The notes beneath the pieces were generated by a model, which had not been told where the DNA came from, ran no database searches, and saw only the letters and a list, made by a program, of their open reading frames with translations. This document shows, in pieces, positions 24,977 to 33,308 of a stretch of DNA of 64,000 bases. The position numbers and the translations under genes were made by a program. Source of the stretch: Clostridia bacterium (lineage in GTDB: Bacteria > Bacillota > Clostridia > Christensenellales > Borkfalkiaceae); assembly GCA_017463145.1 (NCBI GenBank), contig JAFTPR010000001.1, positions 60,984-124,983 of the forward strand. The letters run 5' to 3'. How positions within the stretch are numbered: position 1 is the stretch's first letter; every line of letters begins with the position of its first letter.

Positions 24977-25329
24977 TGGCAACGGAATTGGAAGGGAACG
25001 AAACCCTGCAACACTTTATTAAGCTTTTGTGCGACCTCAACAACGAGGCGGCGGAATTTCTCAAAACGGGGAACGTGGAAATTTTGTATTCCATGAACGA
25101 CACCGTTGAGGAAATTTACGCTATTCAGCACGAAGGAAAAGAGGAAGCGTATACGGCGATAGAGGAGGACGCGCAGATTATTTATAAAAACTTCAATGCC
25201 GCCGTAACCATGATTAAGAGCAACGAAAATGCTATTTCGGACAAGACGACGGGTGAGGCGGTTCGGATTTTCGTACGAAATATTTTCGACGCAAACGTAC
25301 GTATCGTGCTTGCCTACGGTTTAGCTTAA
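24976..25329 (+). CDS. hypothetical all-helical protein, coupled to the uridylyltransferase
   Basis: 117 residues, no family recognised. Predicted fully alpha-helical and acidic, with no signal peptide or membrane segment (LQHFIKLLCDLNNEAAEFL, YSMNDTVEEIYAIQ, and a closing VRIFVRNIFDANVRIVLAYG). The ATG overlaps the stop of the preceding gene (TAATG), so translation is probably coupled. A four-helix bundle like PhoU or MazG-type folds is possible but unsupported. It is followed by a MITE-like repeat. Confidence 0.75.
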   Translation: MATELEGNETLQHFIKLLCDLNNEAAEFLKTGNVEILYSMNDTVEEIYAIQHEGKEEAYTAIEEDAQIIYKNFNAAVTMIKSNENAISDKTTGEAVRIFVRNIFDANVRIVLAYGLA

Positions 25330-25335
25330 CAAATA

Positions 25336-25548
25336 AGGCTCTGTCACAACAAACGATTGAAATAAAACGGCGGATATACGGCGCAATACTTCGTCAACCT
25401 TGCGTTTTCTCGTCGTAACGTACGGCAAGTACGCGCCTTCTCGAAAGCCGCGGTTTCCTTGTCTTGCTTGTATCTACGCCGTTTTACTAACGATATAAAC
25501 GCATAAAACAAGCGAATACTTTTTCAGCCGCTTGTTGTGACAGAGCCT
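25336..25548. mobile_element. MITE-like element with 17-bp terminal inverted repeats
   Basis: A 213-bp non-coding block bounded by perfect 17-bp inverted repeats: AGGCTCTGTCACAACAA (25336-25352) and its reverse complement (25532-25548). A second inverted pair lies inside (AAAACGGCG near 25375 and CGCCGTTTT near 25487). No transposase is encoded. Flanks are AAATA on the left and A-AAATA on the right, so a target duplication is possible but not exact. No second copy was seen in this window. The family of the parental element was not recognised. Confidence 0.75.
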
Positions 25549-25553
25549 AAAAT

Positions 25554-25599
25554 AAAAACGAAGGACGGTAGCGAAAACTATCGTCCTTTATACGTTTTT
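25554..25599. terminator. bidirectional terminator between convergent units
   Basis: Inner stem AAGGACGGTAG/CTATCGTCCTT (one G-T pair) with loop CGAAAA, and outer AAAAACG/CGTTTTT arms. Confidence 0.8.
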
Positions 25600-25975
25600 A
25601 TAAGATATTTTCGATATGAAACGTATACGAATAGGGGATATTGTCGCACATACCGAGCACGACCTCTATTTTAGGTAACGCGCTTTCGTAGTCCTTTACG
25701 CAGATGAATCCCACCGCTTCGTATAATTGATAATCGACTTCCTGCAACGCTGTATGCGGCAACCAAATTTGCAGGGATTTTTTCTTTTCTTCCCAAAGGG
25801 AACGTATTGCCGTGCCGTCCTCGAAGGTAGCGGTTTTTGCTTCCGTCTTATCGTGTAGAGAAAGTACGGCTTGGGTAAAGAGCGCAAACGTATCGTTTAC
25901 GAACTTCTGCTCGAAAATAGATATCCCGAACAGTACTATGAAAGAAATGAAAATACTTGTAAGCGTTTTTACCAT
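25598..25975 (-). CDS. DUF4363 family protein
   Basis: 125 residues. An N-terminal hydrophobic segment (TSIFISFIVLFGISIF) serves as anchor or signal. A helical extracytoplasmic part follows with the family-typical pattern around SLWEEKKKSLQIWLPHTALQEVD and FICVKDYESALPKIEVV. The ATG at 25975 overlaps the stop of the DUF421 gene (ATGGTAA) and has GGGAGG upstream, which selects it over an ATG 15 nt earlier. DUF4363 is commonly encoded beside DUF421; function unknown. Confidence 0.82.
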   Translation of the reverse strand: MVKTLTSIFISFIVLFGISIFEQKFVNDTFALFTQAVLSLHDKTEAKTATFEDGTAIRSLWEEKKKSLQIWLPHTALQEVDYQLYEAVGFICVKDYESALPKIEVVLGMCDNIPYSYTFHIENIL

Positions 25976-26655
25976 AAACTTTCCTCCCATTGCAAATTAA
26001 GTACGACGTACTTTTTGCCTTTTTGTTGCAGGTACACTTTGCCGTTTCCGTCCACCGTCAAAACAAGCACGTTTTTCAATTCGTCGCAACCCTGCCCCTT
26101 TAAAATGTCAAGGTAATATGCTTTATCGCGCTTGGTAAGAGCAACGTTTTTTTCGTCGAATTGCCCCTCGTCGATAATGATAATAGGCAAGGAGTTTTGC
26201 AGATTTTCATAATCAGGTTTGGGTAAAGCGGAAAACGTACCCTCGGACTCGTACAAAGCGTAATCTACCGCGTCGAGGGAAAAATACCCTTCGATACGCA
26301 GGCTTTCGATTAAGTCGGAAACGTCGAGATTGTTCTTTTTTAGCTCTGCGTCGTCGATTCCGTTTTTGTTGATGACAATATTCGGACTGCCGCTGACGAG
26401 TTTTTTTCCTGCGTTCCATTTGAGATCTATCAAACAGATTGCTTGATGTAAAAAGTAAATGGTCAAAATTGCCATAAGCCCGTATACGAGCGGGATAGAG
26501 GGGTCGCCCATAGGGATACAGGCAAGCTCGGATATAACGAGCGTGATAACAAGCTCGTACGGCTGCATTTCCCCGATTTGGCGTTTGCCCATAAGCCGCA
26601 TAACAATCAACACGGTTATAAAAATGACGACGGTTCTGACGAAGATAATAGCCAT
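25969..26655 (-). CDS. DUF421/YetF-type membrane protein
   Basis: 228 residues. Three N-terminal transmembrane segments (VVIFITVLIVMRLMGKRQIGEMQPYELV with the family hallmark GKRQIGEMQPYE, and further to about residue 85) are followed by the cytosolic DUF421 domain (GSPNIVINKNGIDDAELKKNN, DLIESLRIEGYFSLDAVDYAL). Members are linked to spore or envelope physiology but no reaction is established. No Shine-Dalgarno sequence lies before the ATG. Operon with DUF4363. Confidence 0.88.
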   Translation of the reverse strand: MAIIFVRTVVIFITVLIVMRLMGKRQIGEMQPYELVITLVISELACIPMGDPSIPLVYGLMAILTIYFLHQAICLIDLKWNAGKKLVSGSPNIVINKNGIDDAELKKNNLDVSDLIESLRIEGYFSLDAVDYALYESEGTFSALPKPDYENLQNSLPIIIIDEGQFDEKNVALTKRDKAYYLDILKGQGCDELKNVLVLTVDGNGKVYLQQKGKKYVVLNLQWEESLW

Positions 26656-26701
26656 ATAGATAAGTTTATTTAAAATTGCAAAAAAATATACGCTTGAACG
26701 C

Positions 26702-26730
26702 TTGCGTTTTATAAAAGAAAGGTGTATAAT
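26702..26730 (+). promoter_or_regulatory. promoter of the THF riboswitch transcript
   Basis: TTGCGT (26702-26707), 17 bp, TATAAT (26725-26730). Transcription would start just before the aptamer. Confidence 0.7.
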
Positions 26731-26743
26731 GTTGCTATCAATG

Positions 26744-26842
26744 TAAGAGTAGCTTTTGGCGCGTAAAGTGTCACCGGACGGGACGTTGTCGGTGGACGAA
26801 AGAAGAGCGGTTGCTTCTGCGGTGCCAAGGCGCGTCCGCTAC
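26744..26842 (+). promoter_or_regulatory. tetrahydrofolate riboswitch (THF-I type)
   Basis: Conserved blocks appear in the right order: AGAGTAGC, GGCGCGTAAAGTG, CGGACGGGACGTTGTC, GGTGGACGAAAG, AAGAGCGG, then a closing GGCGCGTCCGCTAC. The 5' GTAGC and 3' GCTAC ends form P1. The element lies directly upstream of a FolT-like S component, which is the usual target of this class. Edges are approximate. Confidence 0.88.
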
Positions 26843-26892
26843 GAAAAAGGGAGTACCCGTGTATTTGACCAATGCTCCCAAACCTTTTGCGG

Positions 26893-26913
26893 ACCTTCTT
26901 TGAAAAAGGAGGT
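26893..26913 (+). promoter_or_regulatory. ribosome-binding-site-sequestering hairpin
   Basis: ACCTTCTTT (26893-26901) pairs with AAAGGAGGT (26905-26913), which is the Shine-Dalgarno sequence of the gene starting at 26922; the loop is GAA. It is followed by TTTATTTT and could act as a terminator too. A separate hairpin GGGAGTA/TGCTCCC (26849-26855, 26873-26879) lies between aptamer and this stem. Confidence 0.7.
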
Positions 26914-26921
26914 TTTATTTT

Positions 26922-27515
26922 ATGTCTTACCAAGGAAATACCGAAATTCCCGTATGGAAAAGAGTTTTGTTCTCGCAGACGCTTGTGGAGAAAAACAAGA
27001 GCCATCGTATTGCGTATATTGCCGTAATGACGGCTCTTATCGTGGTGGCGAATATGTTTTTCGAGTTTAAACTTGCCGAAACGCAGTTTTCTTTTACGCT
27101 TGTGATATCTGCATTGACAGGGATAATGATTGGGCCGTTGTGCGGCGCGGCGGCATGCTTTTTGGGCGATCTCGTCGGGTTTTTATATAATTCGGGCGGG
27201 TATGCGTACCTGCCGTGGATTGGGATTTCGATGGCGCTTGTGGCGGTAGTGGCAGGGCTTGTATACGCTTTGCCGTGGCGTTGGGAAGGGCATTTGTTTG
27301 TGAAAGGTGGGATTGTGAGCGTCGTCACGTTTTTGCTTTGTACGGTGGGGATAAATACTACGGCGTTTTGGTTGTTGTATTCCAAAGTTTCGTACGGAAC
27401 ATACCTTATCAGTCGCTTGTTCGTGCAGGGGCAGATATGGAACAGTCTTGTAAATTATGCATTGCTGTTTATTGTAGTACCCGTTTTGCAGCGGGTAAAG
27501 CTCGTCAGCGTATAA
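26922..27515 (+). CDS. folate-type ECF transporter S component (FolT-like)
   Basis: 197-residue membrane protein with about six hydrophobic segments. A cytosolic N-terminus of about 30 residues precedes MTALIVVANMFFEFKLA, then FTLVISALTGIMIGPLCGAA, GDLVGFLYNSGG and YLPWIGISMALVAVVAGLVYAL. It is predicted to bind folates and to use a shared EcfAA'T module encoded elsewhere. The substrate call rests on the THF riboswitch in its leader and on the overall FolT/QueT-like pattern. Confidence 0.85.
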   Translation: MSYQGNTEIPVWKRVLFSQTLVEKNKSHRIAYIAVMTALIVVANMFFEFKLAETQFSFTLVISALTGIMIGPLCGAAACFLGDLVGFLYNSGGYAYLPWIGISMALVAVVAGLVYALPWRWEGHLFVKGGIVSVVTFLLCTVGINTTAFWLLYSKVSYGTYLISRLFVQGQIWNSLVNYALLFIVVPVLQRVKLVSV

Positions 27516-27534
27516 CGATTTTATGAAAAATGCG

Positions 27535-27565
27535 AAAAACCGTCGGGGAGTTCTTGACGGTTTTT
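27535..27565 (+). terminator. terminator of the FolT-like gene
   Basis: AAAAACCGTC (27535-27544) pairs with GACGGTTTTT (27556-27565). Its 3' arm also carries the -35 box of the next promoter. Confidence 0.85.
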
Positions 27566-27592
27566 GCTTTTTATGTTATACTTATAACATAA
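27554..27592 (+). promoter_or_regulatory. promoter of the lgt operon with palindromic operator
   Basis: TTGACG (27554-27559), 17 bp, TATACT (27577-27582). A perfect 10-bp inverted repeat, TTATGTTATA and TATAACATAA with 2 bp between (27571-27592), covers the -10 box and start site, as a repressor site would. Confidence 0.75.
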
Positions 27593-27616
27593 ACTCTCAA
27601 ATATAGGAGTAAAATT

Positions 27617-28564
27617 ATGGACATCAATAACCTTTTGGCGTTCGAGCCGCCGGGGATTACTATCTTCGGATTTAAAATTTATGCATACGCCATTATTATC
27701 GTTTGCGGTATGGTTGCGGCATTTTTCGTCATTTCTCTGCTTTTTAAGCGCAGAAATATGTCGCCCGATCTTTTTTTGACGTTCTTTTGTATTTGTTTGC
27801 CAATCGCTATTGTCACAACGCGTCTATTCTATTGTATTACGGACGGTTTGCCTATTAAGGAGTGGTTTGCGCTTTCTTCCATTCGCAGCGGCGGGCTTTC
27901 GATTGTCGGTGGTATTATCGGCGGCGCGGCAGGCGTTGCGGGCGTTTGCTTTTTTAAAAAGGTCAACTTCCTCCGCGTGGGGGATTGTATTGTCGTGGGC
28001 TTGCTGCTGGCGCAATCTATCGGTAGGTGGGGGAATTTTGCCAATCAAGAAGTGTATGGCGGTATCGTTACGAACGAGAGTTTGCACTTCTTCCCGATCT
28101 CTGTATATATCGAGGACGTAGCGGAATGGCACTATGCTTTCTTTTTCTACGAAAGTATGGTCACACTGACGGCGGCGGCGCTTATGTTTTTGAATGCCTG
28201 GAAAAACCCGTACAAACCGAACGGAATTAACACGGCTTTGTATTTTGTGGTATACGGGCTTACCCGTTCGATTATGGAGCCGCTCCGCGATAAGAGTTTT
28301 ATTCTCGGCGATAGCGTACCTTGGTCAATGGTAATGTCGATTTGTATGTTAGTTGCGGGGCTTGCCGCATTGTTTGTTCTGCTTTTTCTCAACAAGAAAA
28401 AGGAGGGAAAACTGATTGGTTCTCTGCGGGGCGAACCGTACGGTATTTCCGAATATATAGCGGATAATAAAAATGAAACGGCGTACTTTAATAAGATAAA
28501 TATTATGTGTACAATCTATCCCGAAAAATATCCAAAACAAGAAAAAAAGGAGAAAGAAAAATGA
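27617..28564 (+). CDS. lgt: prolipoprotein diacylglyceryl transferase
   Basis: Adds diacylglycerol to the lipobox Cys of prolipoproteins at the membrane. 315 residues with about seven transmembrane segments. The Lgt signature GRWGNFANQEVYG is present, as is an N-terminal GFKIYAYAIII (H-x-Y-G region with Ala variants). The C-terminal tail after the last membrane segment is long and charged (about 60 residues, ending EKKEKEK). It is first in an operon with pncB, lspA, rluD, a small membrane protein and an M20 peptidase. It ends in an ATGA overlap with pncB. Confidence 0.95.
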   Translation: MDINNLLAFEPPGITIFGFKIYAYAIIIVCGMVAAFFVISLLFKRRNMSPDLFLTFFCICLPIAIVTTRLFYCITDGLPIKEWFALSSIRSGGLSIVGGIIGGAAGVAGVCFFKKVNFLRVGDCIVVGLLLAQSIGRWGNFANQEVYGGIVTNESLHFFPISVYIEDVAEWHYAFFFYESMVTLTAAALMFLNAWKNPYKPNGINTALYFVVYGLTRSIMEPLRDKSFILGDSVPWSMVMSICMLVAGLAALFVLLFLNKKKEGKLIGSLRGEPYGISEYIADNKNETAYFNKINIMCTIYPEKYPKQEKKEKEK

Positions 28565-30018
28565 GAAATTTGACGTTGCTTACCGACTTGTATCAGCTCA
28601 CTATGGGCTACGGATTTTTTCGTCAGAACAAACACGAGGACGAGGTGGTGTTCGACTTATTCTTCCGTAGGAATAAACTGATTACCTATTCTATCGCCGC
28701 AGGGCTTGAACAGGCAATGGCGTATCTTTTGAATTGGCGTTTCGACGAGGACGATATCGCATATTTGCGTTCTTTGAAACTCTTTAACGAGGACTTCCTC
28801 GAATACCTTAAAAATATGAAATTTACAGGGGACGTGTACGCGGTGAAAGAGGGTGAACCCGTTTTCCCGGGCGAACCTATCCTCACGGTAAGAGCGCCGC
28901 TTATACAGGCGCAGTTTGCGGAAACGGCACTTTTGAATATCATCAATCATCAAACGCTAATTGCTACGAAGTCCTCAAAAATTTGCAGAGCAACGGGGGG
29001 GAAAGGTGTCGTGATGGAATTTGGCTTACGCCGCGCGCAAGGACCTGACGCGGGTATCAGCGGCGCGCGCGCCGCGATTATCGGCGGGTGTCATTCCACC
29101 TCCAACGTTATAGCGGGAGAAAAATTCGATATTCCCGTGGTAGGCACGATGGCGCACAGTTGGGTAATGGGCTATCCGTCCGAATACGAGGCGTTCAAGG
29201 CGTACGCAGAGGCGTATCCCGATAATTGTTTGCTTCTTGTAGACACGTACGATACGCTTCGAAGCGGCGTTCCCAATGCAATCAAGGTATTCAAAGAACT
29301 CAAAGCCAAGGGCTATACGCCGAGAGGTATCCGTTTGGATAGCGGGGATTTGGCGTACCTTTCCAAAAAATCGAGAAAGATGTTGGACGAGGCGGGATTT
29401 CCGGAAGCAAAAATTTGTGTTTCGGGCGATTTGGACGAACGTTCTATCAGCTCGTTGTTGCAACAGGGTGCAAAAATCGATTCTTGGGGCGTGGGTACGC
29501 GGCTCATCACGTCGGAGGATTTGCCTGCCCTCGGCGGGGTTTATAAAATGTCTGCGCTCGTCAATGAGGACGGCACAATGACCCCCAAAATCAAACTTTC
29601 GGATAATACGGAAAAGATTACGAACCCCGGGTTTAAGAATTTATACAGACTGTACGACAAGGAAAACGGTATGGCAATCGCCGATTTGATTACGCTGAAA
29701 GAAGAGGAGATTGACGAAGAGAAACCGCTTACCATTTTCCACCCGATTGAAACGTGGAGAAAGCACGAAGTGGAAAATTTCCGCGCCGAACCGCTTTTGC
29801 ATACGATTGTGGAAAAAGGAAAACTTGTTTACAAGTTCCCGCCGCTTATGCAAATACGTGAATTTTCCAAAAACGAGCTGTCGAAATTGTGGGAGGAATA
29901 TCTCCGTTTGGATATGCCGCAGGTATATAAGGTAGACTTATCCAAAAAGCTTCATACGTTGAAAATCGAAATGATCGACGCGATACACGCGAAAGCGAAA
30001 AAGGATTTGAAAGAATGA
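28561..30018 (+). CDS. pncB: nicotinate phosphoribosyltransferase
   Basis: Converts nicotinate, PRPP and ATP to nicotinate mononucleotide for NAD salvage; 485 residues. Recognisable: LTLLTDLYQLTMGYGF (N-terminal), SKICRATGGKGVVMEFGLRRAQGPDAG, the PRPP-site GTMAHSWVMGYPSEYEAF, DTYDTLRSGVPNAI, and IRLDSGDLAYLSKKSRKML. The start ATG overlaps the lgt stop (ATGA) and has AAAGGAG upstream; an in-frame ATG 54 nt earlier lies inside lgt and lacks a site. Confidence 0.96.
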   Translation: MRNLTLLTDLYQLTMGYGFFRQNKHEDEVVFDLFFRRNKLITYSIAAGLEQAMAYLLNWRFDEDDIAYLRSLKLFNEDFLEYLKNMKFTGDVYAVKEGEPVFPGEPILTVRAPLIQAQFAETALLNIINHQTLIATKSSKICRATGGKGVVMEFGLRRAQGPDAGISGARAAIIGGCHSTSNVIAGEKFDIPVVGTMAHSWVMGYPSEYEAFKAYAEAYPDNCLLLVDTYDTLRSGVPNAIKVFKELKAKGYTPRGIRLDSGDLAYLSKKSRKMLDEAGFPEAKICVSGDLDERSISSLLQQGAKIDSWGVGTRLITSEDLPALGGVYKMSALVNEDGTMTPKIKLSDNTEKITNPGFKNLYRLYDKENGMAIADLITLKEEEIDEEKPLTIFHPIETWRKHEVENFRAEPLLHTIVEKGKLVYKFPPLMQIREFSKNELSKLWEEYLRLDMPQVYKVDLSKKLHTLKIEMIDAIHAKAKKDLKE

Positions 30019-30653
30019 GAAAAAATACGGTCAAAACAAAAAATGAGGGGGGCAGGTATTCGTTGAAATGTTCTCGCCTGTGGGGCGTGTTGCTCTTTTT
30101 TATCCTGCTTCTTATCGATATGGTAACGAAAGTGGTTGCAGACGCCTATTTTTCCGCCGCAGGCGCGCCCGAGAGGATTGATATAATTCCGGGTTGGCTG
30201 GGACTTTGTATTACGTACAATCGCGGTATTTCTTACGGTATGGGCTCGTCTGCGCCTACTTGGGCGAAAATTCTCGTCATTGCCGCTACGGGTGTGATGA
30301 TGATTGCTATCGCAATTCTGTATTTTAAGCTTGACAAAACGAAAGGTTTTATGAGAACGTCGCTCGTGTTTGTCGTTGCGGGCGGGATAGGGAATTTTAT
30401 CGACAGAGTATACTATAAGGTTTGGGAAGCGAACGGCGCGTACGGCGTACGGGATATGGTGGATTTAAGCCGTTTCGGCTTTGCTGTATGCAACTTTGCC
30501 GATTTTTTCATTTGCACGGGCGCGGTGATGCTCGTCCTTTCGCTTCTGTTTTTTGATAAGGACGCACTTTGCCCCGTAGGCAAATACAAAAAGCTTGCCA
30601 AGGCGGAAGCCGCCGAAAAGGAACGGGCGGAAGCAGAGGAAACCAATGGATAA
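30015..30653 (+). CDS. lspA: lipoprotein signal peptidase II
   Basis: Aspartic membrane protease that removes the signal peptide from lipidated prolipoproteins. 212 residues, slightly long because of a basic N-terminal extension and an acidic Ala/Glu-rich C-terminal tail. Four hydrophobic segments. Catalytic Asp residues are in GGIGNFIDRV and CNFADFFICTG. The ATG overlaps the pncB stop; a TTG at 30061 with AGGGGGG upstream is an alternative start. Being near lgt is fitting, since the two act in sequence and this window encodes several lipoproteins. Confidence 0.94.
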   Translation: MRKNTVKTKNEGGRYSLKCSRLWGVLLFFILLLIDMVTKVVADAYFSAAGAPERIDIIPGWLGLCITYNRGISYGMGSSAPTWAKILVIAATGVMMIAIAILYFKLDKTKGFMRTSLVFVVAGGIGNFIDRVYYKVWEANGAYGVRDMVDLSRFGFAVCNFADFFICTGAVMLVLSLLFFDKDALCPVGKYKKLAKAEAAEKERAEAEETNG

Positions 30654-31605
30654 GCGTTTCTTTGTGGCAGATGCGCCTTGTAAAAGATTGGATATCTTTT
30701 TGAGCGAGCAAACGGACGAATTTACCCGTTCGCGGCTGAAAAAGCTCGTTGAGGAGGGGAACGTTACGCTCAACGGCAAGCCCATGCAAAAGGCGGGCGC
30801 GGAAATACGCGTAGGCGACGTGGTGGAATTGTCTGTTCCCGAAGCGCAGGCGTACGCCGTACAAGCGGAAAATATTCCAATTGATATCGTATATCAAGAC
30901 GGCGACTTTGCTGTTGTGAACAAGCCGCAGGGAATGACGGTGCATATCGGTAACGGAAACGATAAGGGTACGCTTGTCAATGCGCTTTTATATGCGTTGG
31001 ATTCGCTCAGCGGAATCGGCGGTGTGTTGCGCCCTGGGATTGTACACCGCATTGATAAAGATACGACGGGTCTGCTTGTCGTTGCGAAAAACGACAAGGC
31101 GCACGTTTCGCTTGCTTCGCAAATAGCGGAAAAGACTTGTCACAGAACGTACTTTGCCTTGTTAGAGGGCAATCTTAAAACGGATAGCGGGCGGGTAGTC
31201 ACGGATATTGGCAGACACCCGACGGATAGGCTTAAAATGGCGGTATTGCCCGACGGACAAGGCAAGATTGCTATCACCGATTACGAGGTCGTTGCGCGGT
31301 TTGGGGGTGAATTCACCCTTTGCAAATTTGTGTTGCAAACAGGCAGAACGCATCAAATCCGCGTACACGCCAAGCATTTGGGGAATCCCGTTGTCGGCGA
31401 CCCCGTCTACGGCTATAAAAAACAAAAAATACGCACAGACGGACAACTGTTGCATGCGTGGCAGTTGGAACTGACACACCCGACGACGGGTGAAAGAATG
31501 ACGTTCAACGCGCCCCTGCCCCCTGTGTTTTTAGAAATTTTGAAGAAAGTATGCGCCAAACACGGCGTAGATTTTGAGAAGATCCAAAAGGAGATAGAGA
31601 TATGA
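30646..31605 (+). CDS. RluA/RluD-family rRNA pseudouridine synthase
   Basis: 319 residues. An N-terminal S4 RNA-binding domain (KRLDIFLSEQTDEFTRSRL, KKLVEEGNVTLNG) is followed by the pseudouridine synthase domain with the catalytic-Asp motif GIVHRIDKDTTGLLVVAKND and a C-terminal TGRTHQIRVHAKHLGNPVVGD. The ATG overlaps the end of lspA. RluD-type large-subunit rRNA modification is likely; the exact target is not readable. Confidence 0.93.
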   Translation: MDKRFFVADAPCKRLDIFLSEQTDEFTRSRLKKLVEEGNVTLNGKPMQKAGAEIRVGDVVELSVPEAQAYAVQAENIPIDIVYQDGDFAVVNKPQGMTVHIGNGNDKGTLVNALLYALDSLSGIGGVLRPGIVHRIDKDTTGLLVVAKNDKAHVSLASQIAEKTCHRTYFALLEGNLKTDSGRVVTDIGRHPTDRLKMAVLPDGQGKIAITDYEVVARFGGEFTLCKFVLQTGRTHQIRVHAKHLGNPVVGDPVYGYKKQKIRTDGQLLHAWQLELTHPTTGERMTFNAPLPPVFLEILKKVCAKHGVDFEKIQKEIEI

Positions 31606-31916
31606 AAGAAAAGAGAACGCCGAGAAGGACTTCGACGAAAACGGTAAACGCCAGCAGTATCGTTCGTGTATGCGCGTACTGCGCTTTGGTAATTGCGGCG
31701 GCGATATTTTTGTTTAACGGTATCGTTAATCTACTCAATATCGCGGTATTGAAAAAGTGTATCGGCGTATTGAATTTGGTGGGACAGATATTGCTTGCCG
31801 TGGGTATCGCTATTCCCGCGTACGATTATACGTGCGGCAAACGCGCAATTTGGCGCGTGGTTTATTGGGTGGCGCTTTTGGTGTACTTATTGGGCTGTGT
31901 GTTCGGCGTGATTTGA
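31602..31916 (+). CDS. small membrane protein, unknown function
   Basis: 104 residues. A basic N-terminus (MKEKRTPRRTSTK) is followed by three hydrophobic segments (IVRVCAYCALVIAAAIFLF, LNLVGQILLAVGIAIPA, VVYWVALLVYLLGCVFGV). The start overlaps the pseudouridine synthase stop (ATGA), so it is translationally coupled. No family recognised. Confidence 0.75.
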   Translation: MKEKRTPRRTSTKTVNASSIVRVCAYCALVIAAAIFLFNGIVNLLNIAVLKKCIGVLNLVGQILLAVGIAIPAYDYTCGKRAIWRVVYWVALLVYLLGCVFGVI

Positions 31917-31926
31917 AGGGGAGATC

Positions 31927-33255
31927 ATGAAAGAAATTGGTCAAGTTGTGGAGAAGTACCGTTCGCTTATTTTGGAGGCGGAAAAATACATATGGGAACA
32001 CCCCGAAACGGGCTATAAGGAAGTAAAAACCTCTGCGTATATGGCGGAGCAGTTTGAAAAGCTTGGCTATACGCTTGCCTATGCCGAGGGAATTACGGGC
32101 TTTTATACCCAAATAGATACAGGCAGGGCAGGTCCTGAAATATTGATTTTGGGCGAGCTGGATTCGATTATCTGCCCTACGCACCCCGAAGCGGATAAGC
32201 AGACGGGCGCGGTGCATTCCTGCGGTCATAACGGACAGTGCGCGGCTTTGTTGGGTGTGGCGGCGGCTCTGAAAGAGGAGGGGATTCTCTCTCAGCTTAG
32301 CGGTAAAATCCGACTTTGTGCCGTTCCTGCGGAGGAGCTGCTGGAAATGGAATACCGTACTAAGCTCATGCAAGAGGGCAAGATAAGATATTTCGGCGGA
32401 AAAAGCGAATTTCTTTCCCGTGGGTATTTTGACGGCGTTGATTTGGCGTTCATGGTGCATTTGGCAGAGAACTCTTTGGTGCGATTGGGCTCGGTGGGGA
32501 TCATTGCAAAGACGATAACGTATAAGGGTGTTGCGGCGCACGCGGGCGGGTCACCTTGGAACGGCAAAAACGCTTTGTATGCGGCAAATTGCGGATTGTC
32601 GGCGGTAAACGCGTTGCGGGAGACCTTTCAGGAAAAAGATCTTATCCGTTGGCACCCCATTTTAACGCACGGCGGGGATATGGTAAACGCCATACCCGAA
32701 ACGGCGACAATCGAAAGTTACGTGCGCGGTTTGTATTTGGATAGTATCGTTCGCGAAAGTAAAAAGATAGACCGTGCGCTGATAGGTGCGGCGCTTTCGT
32801 TTGGTATCAACGTAGAAATAGTGGACGAGCCGGGGTATGCCCCTTTGCAAAACGATAGACGAATGATACAAGTAGCGAAAGAGGCGTACGAGGCGATAAC
32901 GGGCGAGCCGTTGGAGGTGCAAGAGGTATACAGTACGGGCAGCACGGACATGGGCGACCTTTCCACGATTATGCCCGTCGTGCATCCGTATATCGGTGGT
33001 TGCGTGGGTAAAACGCATGGCAACGATTATCATATAATCGACAAGGAAAGGGCGTGTGTAACCAATGCGAAATGGCAGGTGGCAATGCTGATAGCCTTGA
33101 TGGGCAACGGCGCGGAGTTGGCGAAGGAGATTGTCGAAAACTACAAGCCTGTTTTTGCAAGCAAAGAGGAGTTTTTAGCGTATCAGGATTTACTGAAACA
33201 AAAGGGCGATAGGATAGAATACCGCTCGGACGGGAGCGCCGTGATAAAGGGATAA
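31927..33255 (+). CDS. M20-family metallopeptidase/amidohydrolase (AbgB-like)
   Basis: 442-residue zinc-dependent amidohydrolase. Metal-binding and catalytic motifs: GELDSI (Asp ligand region), HSCGHNGQCAALLG, VPAEELLEMEYR, and a dimerisation domain with GVAAHAGGSPWNGKNAL. The C-terminal histidine region is TDMGDLSTIMPVVHPYIGG. The pattern resembles the aminobenzoyl-glutamate utilisation/aminoacylase group rather than true dipeptidases. AAGGGGAG lies before the ATG. Last gene of the lgt operon. Confidence 0.88.
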   Translation: MKEIGQVVEKYRSLILEAEKYIWEHPETGYKEVKTSAYMAEQFEKLGYTLAYAEGITGFYTQIDTGRAGPEILILGELDSIICPTHPEADKQTGAVHSCGHNGQCAALLGVAAALKEEGILSQLSGKIRLCAVPAEELLEMEYRTKLMQEGKIRYFGGKSEFLSRGYFDGVDLAFMVHLAENSLVRLGSVGIIAKTITYKGVAAHAGGSPWNGKNALYAANCGLSAVNALRETFQEKDLIRWHPILTHGGDMVNAIPETATIESYVRGLYLDSIVRESKKIDRALIGAALSFGINVEIVDEPGYAPLQNDRRMIQVAKEAYEAITGEPLEVQEVYSTGSTDMGDLSTIMPVVHPYIGGCVGKTHGNDYHIIDKERACVTNAKWQVAMLIALMGNGAELAKEIVENYKPVFASKEEFLAYQDLLKQKGDRIEYRSDGSAVIKG

Positions 33256-33274
33256 AAAATATAAAAGCAACGGG

Positions 33275-33307
33275 AAAAGGGGATTTTATACCAAACCCCC
33301 TTTTTTT
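33275..33307 (+). terminator. terminator of the lgt operon
   Basis: AAAAGGGG (33275-33282) pairs with CCCCTTTT (33297-33304), T-tract follows. Confidence 0.8.
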
Positions 33308-33308
33308 C

